A stretch of DNA of 64,000 nt from Planctomycetales bacterium (GTDB lineage Bacteria > Planctomycetota > Planctomycetia > Planctomycetales > Planctomycetaceae): NCBI GenBank assembly GCA_028285345.1, contig JANQPT010000017.1, forward strand, positions 219,352 through 283,351, read 5' to 3'. Below the pieces are notes generated by a model. The model ran no database searches. It was not told the origin of the DNA and saw nothing but the letters and a program-made list of their open reading frames with translations. A program made the translations under genes and the position numbers. Below are positions 55,335 through 64,000 of the stretch, piece after piece; position 1 is the first letter of the stretch; the number at the start of each line of letters is the position of its first letter.

Positions 55335-57384
55335 TACGGAGGCCGGCCGCTCACACCCGATCGGTGCAACGGTTCTCGACGGCGGCGTTAATTTCTGTCT
55401 CTATTCGAGATATGCGACGGTCATCGAACTCTTGCTGTTCGACCGGGCTGAAGACGCGCGCCCGGCATATACGATTCAACTTGATCCGCGCGAAAACCGC
55501 ACACACCACTATTGGCACGTGTTCGTCAAGAATGTCGGACATGGTCAACTGTACGGCTATCGGGTCGCCGGTCCGCACAATCCCGCGAAGGGCCTGCGGT
55601 TTGACGGGGAGAAACTGCTGATCGACCCGTATGCGCTCGCGACCGCCAATACACAGCGGTACGATCGCGCGCTGGCGGCGGCGGCGGGCGACAATACGGC
55701 TTCGGCGATCAAGAGCGTTGTTGTCGATCCGATGGCGTATGAATGGGAGGGCGACGTTCCGCTTAAACGGCAATTCATTGATGCTGTGATCTATGAAATG
55801 CACGTGGCGGGGTTTACGAAGAATCCCAATTCGGGGGTCGCGCCCGCCAAGCGCGGAACCTATGCGGGACTGCTTGAAAAGATTCCCTATCTCGTCGACT
55901 TGGGAATCAAAACCGTCGAGCTGATGCCGGTTCAGCAATTTGACGCTCATGCGGCCCCCAACGGCATTAACTACTGGGGATATCAGCCGATCGCCTGGTT
56001 TGCCCCGCACGCCGCTTATAGTTCTGATCCCGCGCCGCTGGGGCCGGTGACCGAGTTTCGCGATCTTGTCAAAGCGCTGCATCGCGCCGGGATCGAAGTG
56101 ATTCTTGACGTCGTGTTCAATCACACGGCTGAAGGGGACGCGACCGGCCCGACTCTGTCGATGCGGGGCCTCGACAATCCGACGTACTACATTTTGGACG
56201 CGGCGAATCGGGCCAACTACGTCGACGACACGGGCTGCGGAAATACCATTAGCGGCAACGCTCCGATCGTCCGGCGGATGATTCTCGATTGTCTGCGGTA
56301 CTGGGTCGAGCACATGCACGTCGACGGGTTCCGGTTCGATTTGGCGGCGAGTCTGTCTCGCGGCGAGGATGGTCAGCCACTGGCGCGGCCGCCGATTTTG
56401 CTCGACATTGAGATCGATCCGGTGCTGGCCGGGACGAAGATCATTGCGGAAGCGTGGGATGCCGCCGGGCTGTATCAGCTGGCTCATTTCGGCGAAGACC
56501 GCTGGGCGGTCTGGAATGGCAACTTCCGCGACCATGCGCGGCGGTTTGTGCGCGGAGAAGCCGGTTCGGTTGGCCGGCTGGCGGACAATCTCGTGGCCAG
56601 CGAGAATCTATTTCAGGACCCGGGCCGTATCGCCAGCCGCAGCGTGAATTTCATCACCGCTCATGACGGCTTCACGCTGAACGACCTAGTGAGTTACAAC
56701 GAAAAGCACAACGAAGCCAATCAGGAGCAGAATCGAGACGGGAGTAACGACAACTACAGTTGGAACTGCGGAGTCGAAGGCCCCACCGCCGATGAAGGCG
56801 TCGAACAACTTCGCCGTCGGCAAATCAAGAATCTACTCACAATTCTGCTGATGTCCGAAGGCCGGCCGATGCTGCTGATGGGAGATGAGGTGCGGCGCAC
56901 TCAACAGGGCAACAACAACTCCTATTGCCAGGACAATCCCGTCACGTGGTTTGACTGGGAGGACGTGCGGCGGCATGACGACATTCGCCGGTTTGTGCGC
57001 GGGTTGCTGCGATTTCATCAGCACACCACCGTGTTCCGCGACCGGTCATATTGGGGGGAACCCAAGAATACCGCCATTACCTGGCATGGTGTGAAGCTGG
57101 GTCAACCCGATTGGGGTGACAACTCGCACGCGCTGGCTTATGAACTGAAACACGAGACGTGTGCTGAGCATCTTTACGTCATGCTGAATGCTTTCTGGGA
57201 GCCGCTCGAGTTTGAACTGCCCACCACCGACGTTGGGCATCAGTGGATGCGAGTCGTCGACACGTACCGGGAATCTCCAAACGACTTTTCGGACCCGCCG
57301 GACGAGCTTAGCGGAGAGCCACAACATTTTACCTGCCAGGCACGGTCGGCGGTCGTGTTGGTAAGCGGCCGGGACGAACATTGA
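55321..57384 (+). CDS. glgX: Glycogen debranching enzyme
   Basis: A 687-residue GH13 debranching enzyme. N-terminal CBM48 (PIGATVLDGGVNFCLYSRYA) is followed by the catalytic barrel: DVVFNHTAEGD (motif I), DGFRFDLAA (nucleophile Asp), IAEAWDAAG (acid Glu), FITAHDGFTL (motif IV), and QGNNNSYCQD. It removes alpha-1,6 branches from glycogen or related glucans. It overlaps the GH63-like gene and is followed after 15 bases by a GMC oxidoreductase, so these form a glucan-use operon. Confidence 0.95.
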
Positions 57385-57399
57385 ATGAGGAGCGAACTG

Positions 57400-58947
57400 A
57401 TGGAGGACGCGTACGATGTGATCATTATCGGCACAGGCGCCGGCGGCGGTACATTGGTCCGACATCTGGCGCCCTCCGGCAAGCGGATTCTGTTGTTGGA
57501 ACGCGGCGATTGGCTGAAGCGCGAGCCGGAAAACTGGATCACTGAAGAGGTGTTCGTCAACAATCGCTACGTCTCCCCCGACATCTGGCACGACAAACAG
57601 GGCAAACCGTTTCAGCCCGGCGTGCATTATTTCGTCGGCGGCGCGACGAAAATGTACGGCGCCGCATTGTACCGCTTGCGGGCGGAAGACTTCGGCGAAT
57701 TGCCGCATCAGGACGGACTCTCGCCCGCCTGGCCGATTTCGTACGACGAATTGGAGCCGTACTACACGCAGGCCGAGCAAATATATCACGTCCATGGCGC
57801 GCGCGGCGAAGATCCGACAGAACCGCCCGCCAGCGCGCCCTATCCGCATCCGCCCGTCTCGCACGAGCCTCGGATTGCGAAACTGGCCGAGGATCTGCAG
57901 AAAGCCGGCCACCGGCCATTTCATTCGCCCTGCGGCATCATGCTCGACGAGATGCGAATGCCCTACAGCCGCTGCGTCCGCTGTATCGACTGCGACGGGT
58001 TTCCCTGCCTCGTACACGCCAAGAGCGACGCCGAAGTCTTGGGAGTTCGCCCGGCACTGGAGCATCCCAACGTCACGCTGCTCACAAATGCTCAAGCAAT
58101 CAAGCTGGAAACCAACCCCGCCGGCACCGCCGTGACGGGAGTGGTTGTCAATCATGACGGCCGGCAGGATACCTACCAAGGGGGGATCGTCGTCGTCTCC
58201 TGCGGGGCGGCGAATTCGGCAAAGCTGCTATTGATGTCGGCCAATGACAAACACCCCCGAGGTCTCGCCAACGGCTCGGACCAGGTCGGCCGTAACTACA
58301 TGTTCCACAACAGCCAGGCAGTCTTGGCGCTCTCCAAGGAACCCAATCCGACGGTCTATCAAAAGACGCTCGGCCTGAACGACTTCTACTTCGGCATGGA
58401 GGGTTACGAATTTCCGCTGGGCAACATTCAAATGGTCGGCAAGTCGCAGGCTCCGATGTTCCGCGGCGAGAAGCCGATCGAGACCGCACTCGCCCCGCAA
58501 TGGTCGCTGGAGTTGATTGCCAAACACTCCGTCGACTTTTGGCTATCGACCGAGGATCTGCCGCGCGCCGATAACCGCATCACGGTCGATACGAACGGGA
58601 ACATCACGCTCAATTACACGCGGACAAATGAACATTCGGCACAGATGCTGTACAACAAGCTCAAGTCGCTGCTGAACCATCTCGACATGCACGATCATTT
58701 GATCCCGCGCAACTTGTACATGAAAAACGAAATCGACGTCGGCGGGGTGGCCCACCAAGCCGGTACGTGCCGCTTCGGCCGCGATCCGCATAGTTCGGTG
58801 CTCGACACCAATTGCAAAGCGCACGAACTCGACAATCTGTACGTCGTCGACACCAGCTTCTTTCCGAGTATCGGAGCGGTCAATCCCGCACTGACGGCGA
58901 TGGCCAACGCCCTGCGGGTCGGTGATCATCTGCTGGAGCGGCTGTAA
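57400..58947 (+). CDS. GMC-family FAD oxidoreductase
   Basis: A 515-residue GMC oxidoreductase. ATG 57400 follows AGGAGCG and is preferred to an ATG at 57385. The FAD motif is DVIIIGTGAGGGTLV near the start, then LERGDWLK, HYFVGGATKMYGAALYRLR, and the C-terminal HQAGTCRFG and GAVNPALTAMANALRVGDH with the catalytic His/Asn. There is no signal peptide. The family oxidises alcohols or sugars, so a sugar or sugar alcohol is likely given the glucan-use genes upstream. A Cys-rich loop (SRCVRCIDCDGFPC) could bind a metal or iron-sulfur group. Confidence 0.9.
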   Translation: MEDAYDVIIIGTGAGGGTLVRHLAPSGKRILLLERGDWLKREPENWITEEVFVNNRYVSPDIWHDKQGKPFQPGVHYFVGGATKMYGAALYRLRAEDFGELPHQDGLSPAWPISYDELEPYYTQAEQIYHVHGARGEDPTEPPASAPYPHPPVSHEPRIAKLAEDLQKAGHRPFHSPCGIMLDEMRMPYSRCVRCIDCDGFPCLVHAKSDAEVLGVRPALEHPNVTLLTNAQAIKLETNPAGTAVTGVVVNHDGRQDTYQGGIVVVSCGAANSAKLLLMSANDKHPRGLANGSDQVGRNYMFHNSQAVLALSKEPNPTVYQKTLGLNDFYFGMEGYEFPLGNIQMVGKSQAPMFRGEKPIETALAPQWSLELIAKHSVDFWLSTEDLPRADNRITVDTNGNITLNYTRTNEHSAQMLYNKLKSLLNHLDMHDHLIPRNLYMKNEIDVGGVAHQAGTCRFGRDPHSSVLDTNCKAHELDNLYVVDTSFFPSIGAVNPALTAMANALRVGDHLLERL

Positions 58948-59009
58948 ATGAGATTGCCGCCGCGTAATTGAAACCACAAACGACGTGAACCAACCAAGGA
59001 GCAATTTGT

Positions 59010-59777
59010 ATGAGCTTGAACGGCAAAGTCGCCATCGTCACCGGCGGCAATAGCGGCATCGGTATGGCAATTGTGTTGGAACTGGCGCGGCTGGGAGCGA
59101 ACATCGTCATCGACTACATCTCGCACCCCGAAGCGACCGAAGAGTTGGAGAAGAAGGTCGCCGCGCTGGGCGATCAGTCGATTGGTGTTGAAGCCGACGT
59201 GAGCAAGGTCACTGACTTAGAAAAACTTGTCGCCGCCGCGGTGGACCAGTTCGGACGCCTGGATATCATGGTCAACAACGCCGGAATCGAAACCCGTACG
59301 TCGGTGCTGGACACCACCGAGGAGCAATACGAAAAGGTCTTGGAAATCAATCTGAAAAGTGCGTTCTTCGGAACGCAACTGGCCGCGAAGCAAATGATCA
59401 AGCAGGGCGAGGGCGGCCGGATCATCAACATCACTTCGGTCCACGAAGATTGGCCGATGCCCGGCAACACGGCGTACTGCCTTGCCAAGGGGGGGATGCG
59501 GATGCTCACGCGAACCGCCGGCGTGGAACTTGCCCCGCACAACATCTGTGTCGCCGGCGTCGGTCCCGGTGCGGTCGCGACGCCGATCAATCTGTCGACG
59601 ATGAACGATCCTGAGTTAATGAAAAAACTGGACGCGGCCATCCCGCTCGGACGTATGGCCCAACCCGAAGAGATCGCCAGCGTAGTTGGTTTTCTCGCCG
59701 GCGAGGGTGCCAGCTACGTGACGGCGACCACGATTTTTGCGGACGGCGGCATCAAACAGAGCAGCCCCGGGTTATAG
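59010..59777 (+). CDS. SDR oxidoreductase, glucose 1-dehydrogenase-like
   Basis: A 255-residue SDR with an AAGGAG site 11 bases before ATG 59010. TGGNSGIG (about 12-19) binds NAD(P), NNAG is at about 88, and the catalytic residues are in NITSVHEDWP and YCLAK. The closest pattern is the glucose 1-dehydrogenase-like group. It ends the sugar operon that includes the GH63-like gene, glgX and the GMC oxidoreductase, which suggests it oxidises a sugar released there. Confidence 0.88.
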   Translation: MSLNGKVAIVTGGNSGIGMAIVLELARLGANIVIDYISHPEATEELEKKVAALGDQSIGVEADVSKVTDLEKLVAAAVDQFGRLDIMVNNAGIETRTSVLDTTEEQYEKVLEINLKSAFFGTQLAAKQMIKQGEGGRIINITSVHEDWPMPGNTAYCLAKGGMRMLTRTAGVELAPHNICVAGVGPGAVATPINLSTMNDPELMKKLDAAIPLGRMAQPEEIASVVGFLAGEGASYVTATTIFADGGIKQSSPGL

Positions 59778-59820
59778 GTTCAACTGCGGCGGTGCGGAGC
59801 GGGCGGCACGACGCAAACGG

Positions 59821-61224
59821 TCATCCCACCGGCGGGGTGCGGTGATGCCAGTCCGTGTCTTGCTGGTACTGATGCGCGATGCGGAGCAACATGCCTTCGG
59901 CGAAGGGCGCGCCGACAAGTTGCATGCCGATCGGCAGATTGTCGGCGGAGAATCCACAGGGGACCGAGAGTGCCGGCTGACCGCTCAGATTAAACGGCAA
60001 CGTCAAGTCCAAATAGGCATTGAGTATCGTTGTCGCTCCTTTCGGCAATTGGACGGCCGATTCGCCGAATTTGGTCGCGGGAGTCGCGACAGTCGGCGTG
60101 AGGAGGCAATCGAACCGCTCAAAGACTCTCGTCCAATCCCGTCGTACAATCCGCCGCAGCCGCTGGGCTTTGAGATAGTCGACAGCGGGAATGAATTGCC
60201 CGGTCTGCAGAGATGTGCGAACTGCGGGCGAGAACTCGCCGCCGCGGTCGCTCAGGTCCGATGCGTACGCGGAGGATGATTCGGAATAAGAGATCGCCCG
60301 GTGCGCGCCGAGAACCTCGCGCATCAGCGGCAATGTGACTTCGATGCGCCGCGCGCCCAACGCCGCCAAGCGGTCGACGGCGACCGTGACCGCTTCCGCG
60401 ACATCCGGGTGCAACGATTCAAAAAACCAGTCTTGTGGAATCCCAACCCGCAGCCCGCGGATTTGTTTCGGCAAGTCACGGGTATAATCCGGGGCGGGTC
60501 TTTTGGTCGTGGCTTCATCCCGCGAATCGGCGCCCGCGATCACGTGGAGGACGACGGCGGCCTCTTCGGCCGTGCGAGTCAGCGGGCCGACATGATCCAG
60601 CGTCCAGGAGACTGGCGCCGTTCCGGCACGGCTCACGCGCCCGTAGGTCGGCTTCAGTCCCACCAGCGAGCAGAGTGCTGCGGGCATGCGAATCGACCCG
60701 CCGGTGTCGGAGCCGAGCGTGAAGCCGCAAATCCCCAGCGAAACCGCCACGGCAGAACCACTGCTGGATCCGCCGGAGATTCGCTCAGGATTCCACGGAT
60801 TGGGACAATTGCCGAAGGTGGGATTCTCACCGGTGAAGCCCATCCCGCACTCGTTGAGGTTTGACTTGCCCAGCAGAATCGCCCCGGCATCAGTCAACCG
60901 GTCGATAACGGCGGCGTCCGATTCGGCTGTCTGCTGCCGAAACGCGTGGGACCCGCGCGACGTGACGACGCCCTTTACGTCAAATAGGTCCTTGACCGCG
61001 TAGGGAACGCCGGCCAGCGGCAGATCGTCGCCCTTGAGCACACGGGCGTCGACGTCTTTGGCCTGCTGCCGGGCAATTTCCGGCAGGATCGCCGTGAAGA
61101 CGTTGAACTCCTCCTGAAACCGCGTAATCCTCGACAACGCTTCGTCGATCACTTCACGGGCCAGGACGCGCCGCTGCCGCACAGCTGTCGCAATCTCGAT
61201 CACGTTGGGCTGGCTCTGCATCAT
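59821..61224 (-). CDS. Amidase signature family amidase
   Basis: A 467-residue amidase. The catalytic Ser-cisSer-Lys triad is visible: Lys in VPYAVKDLFD, and the Ser-rich loop ISGGSSSGSAVAVS plus GSDTGGSIRMPA. It resembles GatA/AtzE-type amidases. The preceding small gene overlaps it by ATGA and looks like a GatC/AtzG-type partner, so the two form a heteromeric enzyme that hydrolyses an amide or biuret-like substrate. A tRNA amidotransferase is less likely because no gatB is present nearby. Confidence 0.9.
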   Translation of the reverse strand: MMQSQPNVIEIATAVRQRRVLAREVIDEALSRITRFQEEFNVFTAILPEIARQQAKDVDARVLKGDDLPLAGVPYAVKDLFDVKGVVTSRGSHAFRQQTAESDAAVIDRLTDAGAILLGKSNLNECGMGFTGENPTFGNCPNPWNPERISGGSSSGSAVAVSLGICGFTLGSDTGGSIRMPAALCSLVGLKPTYGRVSRAGTAPVSWTLDHVGPLTRTAEEAAVVLHVIAGADSRDEATTKRPAPDYTRDLPKQIRGLRVGIPQDWFFESLHPDVAEAVTVAVDRLAALGARRIEVTLPLMREVLGAHRAISYSESSSAYASDLSDRGGEFSPAVRTSLQTGQFIPAVDYLKAQRLRRIVRRDWTRVFERFDCLLTPTVATPATKFGESAVQLPKGATTILNAYLDLTLPFNLSGQPALSVPCGFSADNLPIGMQLVGAPFAEGMLLRIAHQYQQDTDWHHRTPPVG

Positions 61225-61424
61225 CCGCTAGGTTCCGCAGGAGAGTCGAGGCTTGCCGGCTCCGCGCCTCCGACATTCATGCGCCGTAATGCCTGCAAGT
61301 CGGCAACGAGCGCACGGAGCAATTCAGCGACCGCAGGAAACTCGTCTGAAGCAATCGGCAACGTGCCATACACTGCGGCCAATTGTTGAACGGTCTCGGC
61401 GTTGAAGTCGTTGCTGTCAGCCAT
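61221..61424 (-). CDS. Small GatC/AtzG-like amidase partner
   Basis: A 67-residue protein of two helices (ETVQQLAAVYGTLPI, EFPAVAELLRALVADLQALR) and a Pro/Ala/Ser-rich tail. Its size, position before the amidase and ATGA overlap match GatC and AtzG, small proteins that wrap around the amidase and stabilise it. The assignment is from pattern and context, not a strong motif. Confidence 0.65.
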   Translation of the reverse strand: MADSNDFNAETVQQLAAVYGTLPIASDEFPAVAELLRALVADLQALRRMNVGGAEPASLDSPAEPSG

Positions 61425-61916
61425 CTTGGAGAATGGTGTAACAGTTGAGATTCGGAATTATCGGGTTGACTGGGCGTCTATTCTAACATGCGATCAACCA
61501 ATGAGCACAGCATCGGCATGTGCATGCGCGGCCCAATCGGGTGCATTCCTCGGAATTTACGCGACAACGAAGACTCTCCCGGGTGGCCGCGATTGCAACG
61601 CAATCGGGGTGCCGCAGGCACACGAGGCGGCAATTTCACCGTTCCCTGTCTAGCCCAACCGCGGAACGTGTTGACGCTGAAACTGCGGCCTCTTGCAGGC
61701 AGGGCCACCCTTGCCTTGACGATGTACGTTTCATGCCAGCCGCAAACCAGGGAATGCACCCGGCGCAGGTCGCTCGGCAGAGTTCCCATTGATCAAATTG
61801 GCGAGATCGCTACAATTCTCGCCCCCAGCGCAGCGGCCGGTTCGCCGATGACTGAGACCCTTTGGAGGGTCTTGAAACCTGCCGCAAACTTCCCCGCACA
61901 GAATGGAATCTCTGCT
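61425..61916. other. Intergenic stretch with dispersed repeat copy 2
   Basis: About 490 bases between divergent genes. The frame upstream of the SYLF gene stays open here by chance. The repeat at 61581-61710 fills the middle; no other feature was seen. Confidence 0.5.
61581..61710. repeat. Dispersed hairpin repeat, copy 2
   Basis: Starts GGGTGGCC (61581-61588) and ends GGCCACCC (61703-61710), an 8-base terminal inverted repeat. Inside are the palindrome CGATTG-CAACG-CAATCG (61590-61606) and GTGCCGCAGGCACA, followed by GAGGCGGCAATTTCACCG, which aligns with copy 1 at 36055. Near the right end AACTGCGGCCTC pairs imperfectly with GAGGCGGCAATT. It has no coding frame. Confidence 0.75.
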
Positions 61917-63017
61917 ATGTCAAAACCCCGCCGGCTGATTTCCGCCGCCGTTGCCGCCCTGACGGTGATCGCGTTTCACAATTCCCTTCATGCCCAAACC
62001 CGCGAGATCAATACCGTCAACAACGCGGCCGCCGTCATGGACGAAGTCATGCGGACGCCCGGCAAGAAGATCCCGCAGGGGCTGCTGTCCAAAGCGGATG
62101 CGGTGGTGATTATTCCCAACATGATTAAGGGCGGGTTTGTGATCGGCGCCCGGCACGGCCACGGCGTGGCCCTGATTCGCAATGCGGCCGGGGGCTGGGA
62201 TGCGCCCCGTTTTGTGCAGATGACCGGCGGGAGCGTCGGCTTTCAAGCGGGCGTGCAGTCGACCGACGTGGTGCTGCTATTCATGACCCGCAAGAGTGTC
62301 CAAGGGCTGCTCAGCGGCAAATTCACCATCGGTGCTGACGCGGCGGCCGCGGCCGGACCGGTGGGTCGGCAATTGGCGGCGGCGACCGATGAGCGGCTGA
62401 GTGCCGAGATTCTGTCGTATGCCCGCAGCCGCGGTTTGTTCGCCGGCGTTTCATTGGATGGCTCAGCGATTCGCATCGATCCGCGCGCCGACGGGATGTA
62501 TTACCGCGCCGGTCCCGACGGCAAGCCCGCCCCGCTGCCGCCTTCGGCGGTCGCACTGATTAACAAAGTGAATGAGTACTCCGGCGCCCTGGCCGCAGCC
62601 AATCCGGCACCGGCTGGAACGCCAATTCCGGCACGGAATCCCGGACCAAACTTCCCGCAACCGGGGAACACTTTGCCCGCGCCGATTCCAATTCCGGCCC
62701 GCAATCCCCGCAACATCAAGCGGCAGGAACTTGTCGCCGCGGAGGTCAAACTCTCACGAATTCTACCCGGCGATTGGCAGGCCTATTTGGCGTTCCCGGC
62801 TGAGGTCTTTACACAGGGCGCACATCCCCCAGTCCAACGCCTGGAAGTCTTGCTCGCGCGATTCGACAAGATCGCCAAGAATCCGCAATACCGCGCGTTG
62901 GCCGAAAAGAGCGAGTTTCAGCAAACGCACCGCCTGCTGCGAGAATACATCGCCACGTTCGCGACACAACCGGCCCCGACCGAGAAATTGCAGCTGCCAC
63001 CCGCTCCGGCGGACTGA
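61917..63017 (+). CDS. Exported SYLF-domain (Ysc84-like) protein
   Basis: A 366-residue protein. ATG 61917 gives a signal peptide (RLISAAVAALTVIAFHNSLHA). The SYLF lipid-binding domain covers about 30-215: AVMDEVMRTPGKKIPQGLL, AVVIIPNMIKGGFVIGARHG, TGGSVGFQAGVQSTDVVLLFM and FTIGADAAAAAGPVGRQ. A Pro/Ala-rich linker with two PIPARNP units follows, then a charged helical C-terminal part of about 90 residues. Bacterial SYLF proteins are thought to bind phospholipids in the envelope. The open frame upstream of 61917 overlaps a repeat and is not part of the gene. Confidence 0.88.
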   Translation: MSKPRRLISAAVAALTVIAFHNSLHAQTREINTVNNAAAVMDEVMRTPGKKIPQGLLSKADAVVIIPNMIKGGFVIGARHGHGVALIRNAAGGWDAPRFVQMTGGSVGFQAGVQSTDVVLLFMTRKSVQGLLSGKFTIGADAAAAAGPVGRQLAAATDERLSAEILSYARSRGLFAGVSLDGSAIRIDPRADGMYYRAGPDGKPAPLPPSAVALINKVNEYSGALAAANPAPAGTPIPARNPGPNFPQPGNTLPAPIPIPARNPRNIKRQELVAAEVKLSRILPGDWQAYLAFPAEVFTQGAHPPVQRLEVLLARFDKIAKNPQYRALAEKSEFQQTHRLLREYIATFATQPAPTEKLQLPPAPAD

Positions 63018-63883
63018 TCGGTTAAATATCCTCGTTGCCAAACTCCGGTTTGAGCAACACAAGATGATACCTCAACATCGTGGCGCCCGAGTCGAATTCG
63101 GCAATTTGCTTGGTCTAGAAAGTGCCGGGATCGAAGCTTGCGCTTTTCACTTCGGCAATTCAACTGAATCTCGGCTCCGAGAGCGGAAGCCTGCAGCGTT
63201 CTGCGTTAACTCGTCAGTCGGACGGAATCCCGAAAACCGAATAAGCTCCCCGAAGCCAACCCTCTTCGTAACCATTTTCTTTGTGCGTGGTTCCTGAATC
63301 TAAGTCACCGTATCGGGTTACGAAAGTTCGCATCCTCGTCGTCGGTTCAGACAGAAGACACGGTTTGCGAACTGATTCTGATTGGTTAACAGCCGGCGCG
63401 ACATTTTGCCCGCGGTAACATTGGAAGGCTGTGACCCCGAGCCATGGTCCATGCCTTGATTCGATACCCGAGAACAGTACCATCGAACTCGACCAGATCG
63501 TCCGCAGCGAACTGCTGGGAAGACTGATTCAATGGTACGAACGCACCGCTTAAATTCTAGGGTTGCTTCTCGTCTGGAGCTTGCGGTATTCGACCGACTG
63601 CAGCCTGAAAACCTCCCGATTTGAATTCACCTTTGATGCTCGCAACGATCGTCTCTCCTGGCGGCTCCACGAAGCGGTCTTCACGCGAACCTCGGTTCGT
63701 CGCTCAGTTTTCGTTGGTCAGTACTTTTGGGCAGCGCGGTCATCAACAGTCATCCCGCAGCGGGCAGCAAAACGTCTCTAGGTCGCGGTATTGCCGCCGC
63801 GTGCCCGATCACTTTTGATCCAACTTTGCTTTGTTGAAAACACCTCTTGAACTCTGATTGAGTTCGCGCTAAATCAATCGTTT
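63018..63883. other. Gene-poor stretch before the transposase start
   Basis: About 870 bases without a gene I can support. Short frames exist on both strands but lack ribosome sites and recognisable sequence. A frame ending near 63552 reads ENSTIELDQIV then SELLGRLIQWYERTA and might be a decayed gene end, but this is not certain. Confidence 0.45.
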
Positions 63884-64000
63884 ATGAAAAATAACAATCG
63901 CACCAACGTGTTGCTTGAAGTGGCTTCGCTTTCGATGCGGATTTCGCAGCGGTTCGTCGCACCCTACTCGCATCCGAAAAGTCCACAGAAATTCACGCAG
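63884..64000 (+). CDS. Transposase-like gene, N-terminal part, cut by the window edge
   Basis: ATG 63884 opens a frame that runs off the window after 39 codons. The visible part includes VASLSMRISQRFVAPYSHPK and PQKFTQ, which resembles the N-terminus of DDE transposases found in planctomycete insertion sequences. The left end of the element would lie in the upstream gene-poor stretch, but I could not fix an inverted repeat. The catalytic DDE residues are outside the window. Confidence 0.55.
   Translation, partial: MKNNNRTNVLLEVASLSMRISQRFVAPYSHPKSPQKFTQ

Noticed and set aside
55351..56535. 394-codon antisense frame opposite glgX
   Set aside because: Composition artefact of the coding strand; rich in Arg/His/Pro without motifs.
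57046..58179. 377-codon antisense frame across glgX and the GMC gene
   Set aside because: Same reason; it crosses two well-supported genes.
61488..61916. N-terminal extension of the SYLF protein
   Set aside because: The open frame crosses a dispersed repeat and would bury the signal peptide in the middle of the protein.
63214..63483. 89-codon minus-strand frame
   Set aside because: No ribosome site, no signal or domain, and atypical composition for a gene here.

Overview
The window looks like a chromosome segment of a planctomycete (Planctomycetota). The reasons are two DUF1501 proteins, a large PSCyt1/DUF1549/DUF1553 cytochrome, DUF1080 and creatininase proteins, many secreted beta-propeller, EF-hand and YHS proteins, high GC with strong GC3, and loosely packed genes with few long operons. 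The species cannot be named from the sequence. The left edge cuts a GNAT gene and the right edge cuts a transposase-like gene.

Layout. 1-6.5 kb: speD with a coupled GNAT gene, then a DUF1553/DUF1501 pair, all on the minus strand. 7.0-10.4 kb: Rieske protein, a b6-type cytochrome b with fused subunit IV, and an octaheme hydroxylamine-oxidoreductase-like cytochrome, which together form a likely membrane electron-transfer module. 10.5-14.5 kb: an MscS channel and a beta-propeller/cytochrome peroxidase fusion. 14.7-16.3 kb: two tandem exported thioredoxin-like paralogues. The first carries a CYRC motif. In the second, the last Cys is replaced by an in-frame TGA with a hairpin just downstream, so it is a strong candidate selenocysteine lipoprotein and is the most interesting object here. 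16.5-25 kb: two orphan genes, three SDR oxidoreductases, a HAD phosphatase, a WD40 protein and an EF-hand protein. 25-35 kb: DUF1080, gamma-glutamyltransferase-like, GrpB, GNAT, sugar dehydrogenase, cupredoxin, creatininase, nucleosidase, sialidase-like and DapA-family genes. 35-46 kb: PPK2, a repeat cluster, smpB, a PQQ-like propeller protein, aldehyde dehydrogenase, a sodium/solute symporter with a small membrane partner, an amidohydrolase and mutS. 46-52 kb: a triple-YHS protein, a cytochrome c peroxidase lipoprotein, DUF1501, a second DapA-family protein, a methyltransferase and yacG. 52.6-59.8 kb: a compact plus-strand operon with a GH63-like glucosidase, glgX, a GMC oxidoreductase and an SDR. 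59.8-63 kb: a GatC-like/amidase pair and a SYLF-domain protein. 63-64 kb: a gene-poor stretch leading to the transposase start.

I saw no CRISPR array, rRNA or tRNA. Dispersed repeats sit at 35.97-36.2 kb and 61.58-61.71 kb.
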